A stretch of DNA of 64,000 bases from Paraspadella gotoi (taxonomy: Eukaryota; Chaetognatha), in NCBI GenBank assembly GCA_051294375.1, contig CM119265.1:24797605-24861604 (forward strand), read 5' to 3'. The position numbers and the translations under genes were made by a program. This document shows, piece by piece, positions 57,401 through 64,000 of this stretch. Position 1 is the first letter of the stretch, and every line of letters begins with the position of its first letter. The notes under the pieces are model-generated. The model searched no databases. It was given only the letters and a program-made list of their open reading frames with translations, and had not been told where the DNA came from.

Positions 57401-60400
57401 TCATTATTTCTTAATTTAAAACGTCAATTTATATCAATTTTACATACTATTTTGTTTCATTTACACTTCGTTCTCAGTCGAGCGTCTACTCGGAGCCTTT
57501 CGTAATTCTGAACGACGACGACAACGAAGACGACGCCGGCGTCGTCGCGGACGCACCCGACGAGGCCGACAGCAGCTCCCCCAGTCATAAAACCGTCTCT
57601 CTCTCGTCCGACACCGTCACCTATTTACAACGATGGCTCTTCTTTAATCAGAAGGTGTGGGGACCGAAGAATATACTTTGTTTATCATCGATTTAATTCT
57701 CCCATTTTCCCTCTTTCCCTCAGGATGCGATGCCCGATTTGGAGACGAAGAGAAGCATGAGCGTGTACACCGGTTTGACGAAACAACAGGTTCACTCTTG
57801 GTGAGTTGTCGCGTCAATGGTGTGAAATCATGTGAACAATGTTTTTATTCCTCTCTTCCTCGTCTCATTTTTTTAAAAAAGGTTTATCAAAGCGCGACGC
57901 CACGAGCTTCCTTCGATGCGGCGCCACCACTCGGCGTGGATGAAGAAGCTCTTCAAGGAAGACGGCGTCGACGACGAAATAGGCGCCGGCGTCAACTTCG
58001 ACGAAGACGACGCGCACCTCGACGACGAATCGTCGTCAGCGAAAGCGAGGAACGTCCCTTCCAAGGAACCTGGGTAAATTTATTCTGGACTTGTCTGTTG
58101 TTTTTTCCTTTCCATTATTCCAAATATATATTTTTTTTAGGCGGGTGTTTTTCCCTCGCCACGTTCGTTTGACGCTACTCAAGTGGTTGCAGAGAAACCG
58201 GAGCCATCAGTACGTCACTGCCGAAGGAGTCAGGGAACTTCAGTTTTCCACCGGGCTTACTCCTGATCAAATTAGGGTAGGCCTTTAATTTAATTTTTTT
58301 TTAAATTCTGCTCCAACGTTTTTATTTTTAGCAATTAAGTTTTTGACCGAAACAAATATTTTATAGATTTGGATCCGCGCCGCCCGAAAGCGAAACTACC
58401 TGAAGCGGTTCGAAACTTCCGGCGACTACGTCCTTTGGCGGGATCGCGCCAAGTCTGCCTCCAACCGCTTCGTGCCACGCCCTCCCTCGAGGTTCCCCGC
58501 TCGACCCCCGTCGCGCTTACCCACTCGGTCCCTCAACCCCCCAGCGGGAAGACCCTTCGCCCCTCCGGGAGGAGGAGGAGGCGGCCTCTCCGGCTCGCAG
58601 ATCATCGTCAAGCGACCGTATCACCCGGCGGCGCGGCAGAGGAGGATCGAGACCGAGGTCCCCAACGTCCACACGGCCCTTTACACCGGGGACATCAGGA
58701 CCGTTTTGGTCCAATGGTTGATGGAACACAAGGATCATCCTTACGCCACGGAAGGTGAGATTTGTTTGCCGACGCGACGTGGATGAGATCTAGTCACGTG
58801 ATTTTCCCTTTGTTTCCAGCCGAAGTGGAGGAGATCAAGAGAAAGACTGGGTTGTCTCGAGTGCAGATTCGACGATGGATGCATTCGGCTCGGAACCGCA
58901 ACTACATCAAGCGCATCGAGGAAACGGGTGAAACTTTTGACCGCTTTTCCATTCGGCCCCGATCGATGAATAATAAATAAATGAGCAAACGCTTATTGAA
59001 ATGCTTTATTTGTAAACAAATTATTATTTAAAGTGAATAAATATTCCAGGGGACTACACTCGTCGCTCCAATTCACACACGACGCGTTTCGGCGTAGTGC
59101 GCGCTTCGAAATGAAGATCCAAGATCCTGAAGTCGACGGAGCCGTCGACGCCGCCCCCTCATCCCCCTCCACCCCGGTCGTCTCCGCCACGGCCTCTCTC
59201 GTTAAATTCGCTTCGCAGGAATCGAAGCAGAAGCGACTCGCCGATTGGATCGCGAGAAACCGGGGAAAACTGCGGACGCTCAACGATTTGTATCAGGTGG
59301 GGTTTGTTGATGATTTGGAATGGTTTACTCCTCTACTTCTGGATTGTTTCACTCGAACAGTGGCGCTCTCTCTCTCTCTCTCTTCCTCCCTTTCTCTTCC
59401 TCCCTCTCTCTTCCTCCCTCTCTTTCTCCCCTAGTGCTCGCGCATCCACGGGTGCACCATCAAAGAAGTTCGCTTAGCATTGGAGAAATCTCGAAAAAAA
59501 GCGGCTCTGGCGGCGTCTGCAGCGTCGGCGGCGGCGGCGGAATCGGAATTCCCCGCTCTCGCCCTCGACGCCCTCCCCGCGCGGGCGGAGATCATGGTGT
59601 CGTCGAATCGGTCGTCAGAGGGGCGACGTCGCGGCGAAGATTCCCTCGAGGATTCGACGGCGAAATCGGCGATGGCGGAATCCCTGGATCTTCATTCGCC
59701 GCTGTCGAGGCGGCAGATCTTGACGCTGCCCGACGGCGAAGAAATCGTCATTCCGCAAAAATACTGGGGCGGCAGCAATCAGTTCGGGATCGACGTTCTC
59801 CGCGTTCTCTACACGTGGCTCTATCACCATCAGCACCATCCATATCCGACGCAGGACGAAATGGTGTCCATGACGCGTGAGACGGGTCTCTCCTACAACC
59901 AAGTCAAGAATTGGTTCCAAACGGCGCGACAACGGAAACTCCACGAGAAGATTCTTCCCATCAACGGTCGACGCGTCAGGATTCCCAATCCGATGATTTC
60001 GCGCCGCGTCGAGGGATCAGCGGAAGACGCCTCGCCGCAGCCAAAGTCGTCGGCCGCGGCGACACCGTCGGCAGCGACCGATCATGCGCCGGATCAACAG
60101 CCGGATCCTCCTCCTCCCACTCAGCAGCCTCCGCCTCCTCCTAGTCTAACTTCCCCGCCGCGACAACTATCGGATCCGCAGCCGTCACTGGATTCTTCTT
60201 TCCTACCTCCGGCGCTTCCGACATCTTTGCAGACCTCCTTGTCGACATCTTTGCAGACCTCCTTGCCGACCTCCTTGCAAACTTCCTTGCCGACCTCCTT
60301 CCACGATCACCGTCTTCCATCCATGACTCTGCCTGCGACCGATCACCATCTCCCAACGGCGCCGCCTCCGCCACCGAGAGTCGTCGGGTCTTCCCTGCTT

Positions 60401-61378
60401 CGCGGCGCCTTCGCTGGACTCGGTCCCGCCGGCGTCGCCCACCCCGGCGTCGTCGACGAACCCATCGGCGCCATCCATCATCTTCCCGAATTCAACGACT
60501 CTTTCCGCCAGCCGCTCTTCTCGCCGCGCGATTCCTTCCACCGTCCCTTCCAACCGGCCGTCGACTACGGCGGCGCCAATCTGCCCCTCATGTCGAGCTT
60601 GGATCATCACAATCACCACCACTACGACGCCGCCACCGGATTGTCTTTCCCTCGTCTGACGCCGGGGTGAGATTTGTGATGGAAGAAAAAGAAAAAGAAT
60701 GAAAGAGAACAAGAACAAAGAAAGAAAGAGTTGTAACATAGTTTACAGGAGAAAGGGTGTGATTGGGAGAAAGACTATTTAAAAAATATCGGGGGAAAAA
60801 GACAAGCAATTAACGAAATAGTTGATGGGACAAAGACAAACAAGTAACTGGTTAATGGGAAAAAAAAGAAAACGGAATCAAATAAAAAAAATATATTTTT
60901 AAACTCATTTCGCTTCAGGCGAACCGACTTCCCATCGCCATCGCGACATTTCGGCTTCAACGCCGCCTCGGCGCCTCCAGTCCCCGACAATCCCTTCGAC
61001 GTGGATCCCCGCGGCGTTCCCCGTAACAATTTAAGCGCGTTCAATCTCCCTTTCGCCGGCGCCGCTTGTCCCCCCGGCGCCGGATTGTTGAGCGGCTCGG
61101 CCAACGCCGGCGCTGGAGTTGTCGATATGCTGCAGATCGAGAGCGTCGTGAGCCGGCAGACCGGAGCTTCTTTTCATGACCAGTCGAGACTAGACTTTTC
61201 TCATTCCCGCGAAGCCGAACAACAACTGCAACAACAACAACATCAATTCGGATTTGATCATCAGCCCGCAACCGAGCATCAACATCATCATCATCATCGA
61301 AGGGATTCGGTCATTCAAAAGACGGAGCACACGCTACAACCCAACGAGGAATTGGGTTTTAACTTTGGCGATTTTTAG
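54415..61378 (+). CDS. BTB domain, three C2H2 fingers and TALE-type homeodomain array
   Basis: Twenty-three exons: 54415-54469, 54555-54621, 54731-54878, 54990-55183, 55281-55377, 55463-55552, 55627-55726, 55818-55936, 56002-56196, 56293-56354, 56426-56555, 56629-56693, 56762-57052, 57236-57359, 57478-57654, 57724-57800, 57882-58073, 58141-58276, 58367-58754, 58820-58927, 59050-59296, 59435-60666, 60919-61378; ~1580 aa. Residues 1-160: BTB/POZ ('EELNRLRSEDILTDVYIV', 'AHKCVLAAAIPWF'). 160-375: acidic. ~376-485: C2H2 fingers ('YKCNHCSY', 'YKCLLCAE', 'GCVFCSE'). Then homeodomains: HD1 'QVHSWFIKARR', HD2 'QIRIWIRAARKR', HD3 'QIRRWMHSARNR', a degenerate HD4 without the helix-3 tryptophan, HD5 'QVKNWFQTARQR' after 'HHPYPTQDE'. 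HD1, 2, 3 and 5 have TALE loop length. The tail is Pro/Ser- and Gln/His-rich. Likely nuclear DNA-binding regulator. One base seems missing in exon 59050-59296; a split into two genes there is possible. Confidence 0.85.
56215..56401 (+). repeat. 187-bp segment duplicated at 62351-62537 (source copy)
   Basis: Contains exon 10 (56293-56354) of the BTB/homeodomain gene with both splice sites and flanking intron. 186 of 187 bases match the second copy. Confidence 0.97.
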
Positions 61379-61718
61379 CTAGATTCTCCCCCGCCCCCTC
61401 CGCCGCCTCCATTCCCCTCCGTTCCACCGCTTTCCACGCCCATTTTTTTTCCCGTCAAATGTTTTGTTTGTTTGAAATGACGTTTAGTCTCATTGATGAT
61501 TTACTTATAGCTATTTATGTATTAATTAGTGATAGCGTACGTTATCTAATTAGCTGTACCGACCTGCAACTCTCTCTCTCTCTACCCTTCAACTTTTTCC
61601 ATCGATTTTATTTACATCGAAATCGAAATTATTAAAAAGTGCAATAGATATTCTTTTTTTTTCTCTAGTTTTCAAGCTTTTTTTTCTGTATCGTTTACTT
61701 CAGGCACCTGATTATAAA

Positions 61719-62820
61719 ATGGAAGGCGCGGAGAGGCCCGCGTCGCGAGACCGTCCTCTCGTCGATGAAGCGAAAAGGGGTGAGGAAAACTCTAGGGGAG
61801 ATCGAGGGGAATCCAAGGACCAGAATTTCCTCCACGACGACGACGACGATCCTCTCCGGAAAACTTGCTACAAATGCGGAGATGGACGACACTTTGCTCG
61901 CGACTGTCGCAAAACTTTGGACACTTGCTTCAAATGCGGCGAAAAGGGGCACATCTGTCGAAATCTTGGGAGTTATTTTTTATGCTTAAAAAGTTTTATA
62001 AATATATAACATGCATAAGAGTAATAAATATTTAAATCGTTATTTGATAACTTTGTTATGGACCCTTCCAAGATTTCTGTGTCCCTTGCCAAGCGAAATT
62101 TTGCGTGAAAGACTTCAGCTTCGGTAGCTGCTACACGTGCGGCGACGAATCTCACCGACAAAAGGATTGTCCTCAGCCGAAGAGGCTCTTTTGCCAAAGG
62201 TGTCGCAAGTTCGATCACTCGGACAAGGATTGTCCTTCGCCCAAACTCGGAAGGCTAAAGGCAGTTTTGACATTATCAAGATAAATATTATAAATATTAT
62301 AAACGGATATACTATAGATACAAGCACATGCGTTTCAGACGTTCAGATAATATGAAGTGAGTTAAGAATAGGATTTGGATAAGTCAAGTCTTCTTCTTTT
62401 GAGTCTTTTATCTTTTTTACGTTCTCAGTCTCTCACGCCTTCCGCCGAAGATCAGAAAAATTTCGAGGTTGGCACAGATTCGCTTAGCAGGTGAAACGCG
62501 AGCATGAGACTTCGTTCGCGAGCAACTTGAGTCTTAATGTCTCAACTGCAAAAAGCCGAGAGTGAGAAAGAATTTGCCCGGATCTCTCTCGAGTGGTTCT
62601 GACGGTTTCGTGTTGCGCGAATTGCAAGTGTCCGAACCTAATCGCTACCTAGGGAAGTTGAAACGGCCGTTGCTTTGCTACAGGTTATTACAAGTTATTT
62701 CTTTGAAGTTTTTTGTTTTTTGCAATTAGTATTTGCGTTTTTGTAAAACCGTCTTCGTTGATTCAATTCAGATGTCAAAACTATGGCCACGAAGTGCGCG
62801 ATTGTCCTTTCAAGTCTTGA
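61719..62820 (+). CDS. CCHC zinc-knuckle protein (Air/ZCCHC-like)
   Basis: ATG 61719 opens exon 61719-61971 (weak donor GTTATT), then 62073 to about 62253, then 62540-62683 and 62772-62820 (stop TGA). Zinc knuckles of C-x2-C-x4-H-x4-C type include 'CYKCGDGRHFARDC', 'CFKCGEKGHIC', 'CYTCGDESHRQKDC', 'CQRCRKFDHSDKDC' and, across the last splice, 'CYRCQNYGHEVRDC'. The N-terminus is acidic (five consecutive Asp). Several knuckles in tandem recall RNA-binding Air1/2 and ZCCHC7, which work with nuclear poly(A) polymerase and exosome; CNBP is another possibility. Exon borders between 62253 and 62540 are unclear because a 187-bp copy of the upstream gene sits there. That copy could interrupt the gene or add an exon. 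Confidence 0.72.
62351..62537 (+). repeat. 187-bp copy of BTB/homeodomain exon 10 region
   Basis: Near-perfect copy (one substitution) of 56215-56401 in direct orientation, lying between exons of the zinc-knuckle gene. The copied exon is 62 bp and keeps both splice sites. Confidence 0.97.
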
Positions 62821-63068
62821 AGAATTTGTATCGTTTCTCTAAGTGATTTTAGAATTATAAAATTCCCTTTTAAAAGTATTATTGATTTTCATCTTCCAGA
62901 AACAACGAATTTGGAACATGAGTTGAAAAACCTGTTCTCTCCCCGTAAAAAAAAACTGAAGGGGAAGAAAAATTGTTTTTTATTGTAAAAGGTTTATTTC
63001 GAAAGTCGTTTCACGGAGGAGTAATTATCCGGTAGTAATATCTCAGCGTACTTGCAATCTCAACCACG

Positions 63069-63768
63069 ATGGATAATGTCAAGACGTTGGTGCAGTCCAA
63101 GAGCGGATTGAAAATCGTTTGCTCGAGGTGAGTTTCCTATTGGCGTCGCCTTTGGTTTCCTTTTCTAAGAAAAAATATCTTCTTTCTCATCGCAGCGATT
63201 CGCACAAGTCAGCCTTCGAGATGAGCGAACCCGCCTGGGCCTCAGACTCCGACTTTGATAAATGTCCCGCCTGTCAGAAGCAGTTTGCCTTCCTTCATCG
63301 AAAACATCACTGCCGAAGATGCGGTCAGGTCTTTTGCGGCGACTGCACTGCCGAGAAGGTAAGGACTCTCCTTTTGCGAGTTGGCCGTGCTGAGAACTTA
63401 TTACGTTTAATAACCAAACGGTTAACGATAGCCTTTTGTTTCGGATATTCCGAACTTATTTTTCTTTTCTATTTATATTCCCGCAAGGGTTATGATTATT
63501 TTAAATTATTTATGTTTTTATTTAATTCGCTTGCAGGTTCCCCTGACAAGAATGTGTTTCGTGGATCCGGTCCGAATGTGCAAGCCATGTGCATCACTGA
63601 GTCGCAGAGAGAACGGTTTCCTCTCGAAGAGTCTCTCGTCTTTGACTCTCGGTTGCACCTTGAATGTCTTCGTCGCAAAGATGGATCGAGACGATTTCAC
63701 GTTTCCTCCCTTTCCTGGTGGCACGGAAAAGGAAAGACCCGAGACGGAGGCCGACTTACCAAACGATG
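63069..63768 (+). CDS. ZFYVE21: ZFYVE21-like FYVE-domain protein, N-terminal part
   Basis: Three exons in phase: 63069-63127, 63196-63358, 63537-63768 (donor GTCAGT); the gene runs past the window edge. 'MDNVKTLVQSKSGLKIVCS' parallels the vertebrate N-terminus. The FYVE domain (~30-95) has the 'WASD' motif, 'CPACQKQF', the signature 'RKHHCRRCGQVFCGDC' that binds PI3P, and 'KVPLTRMCFVDPVRMCKPC', nearly identical to ZFYVE21. The C-terminal PH-like domain begins with 'GCTLNVF' and is cut by the window. Known vertebrate role: endosomal recruitment, focal-adhesion turnover and Rab5/Akt signalling. Starts 248 bp after the zinc-knuckle gene on the same strand. Confidence 0.93.
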
Positions 63769-64000
63769 GTCAGTGAAAAAATTAATAATAATGCGAAATT
63801 GAGAACTACTGTAGTTAAAGAAGAAAGAAAAAAATAGAGGGGAGAACAAGTAAGAAAGGGGAAAAAAATTTTATCGGAAAAGGAAATAGAAAAAAAGTTT
63901 AAGTACATAACAAATGACCCACCGTGTCTCCGTTTGGATTTCCAAACTTTTCAATAAAACTTCCTCTTTTCGCGTACCACATCCCCTCCCCTTTTTTCCT
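63769..64000 (+). other. Probable ZFYVE21 intron, incomplete
   Basis: Follows a GT donor. Purine- and AT-rich, with no further exon before the window ends. Confidence 0.6.

Overview
This is animal (metazoan) genomic DNA. Genes are split by many short, AT-rich GT-AG introns, while exons are GC-rich, often with TCG/GTC/GAC codons. Recognisable orthologues (DIS3L, EPS15, DEF8, a SNX24-type PX protein, ZFYVE21) are animal or opisthokont families. Very long (GA)n/(CT)n tracts, several dispersed repeats and three assembly gaps are present. The phylum cannot be fixed from sequence alone; an invertebrate is likely. Exon coordinates were worked out by hand from splice sites, reading phase and family similarity.

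Left part (1-38.5 kb), gene-poor and repeat-rich: the 3' end of a GH31 alpha-glucosidase gene with an antisense tRNA-Gly(UCC) in one intron; a broken DMT/EamA-type transporter on the minus strand; a fold-back element carrying ~420-bp tandem repeats (7.8-10.1 kb); an astacin metalloprotease with C-terminal six-cysteine modules (11.7-16.4 kb); a ~2.7 kb near-identical repeat on both sides of a 25-N gap; DEF8 (22.8-27.5 kb), whose third intron hosts a complete antisense gene for a secreted protein of five VWC-like modules; a second, ~1 kb repeat around another 25-N gap; and an LRAT-like protein on the minus strand (33.5-36.0 kb), one of whose introns holds a 16-bp minisatellite that switches orientation.

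Right part (38.5-64 kb), gene-dense with every gene on the plus strand: DIS3L (exosome 3'-5' exoribonuclease), a small secreted or anchored protein of unknown family, a SNX24-like PX protein, EPS15 (endocytic adaptor, only 133 bp downstream), a very large regulator joining a BTB domain, three C2H2 fingers and an array of TALE-type homeodomains, a CCHC zinc-knuckle protein, and the start of ZFYVE21. EPS15, the PX protein, ZFYVE21 and DEF8 all belong to endosome/phosphoinositide traffic, but nothing in the sequence shows that they are co-regulated.

The most notable observation is the BTB / C2H2 / multi-TALE-homeodomain gene (54.4-61.4 kb), an architecture I do not know from any described family. 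One of its exons, with flanking intron, has been copied almost perfectly (186 of 187 bases) into the neighbouring zinc-knuckle gene. Other points: GC-AG introns are unusually common; a minisatellite in the astacin gene repeats that gene's own splice donor; and several genes carry one-base frame slips that look like assembly errors.
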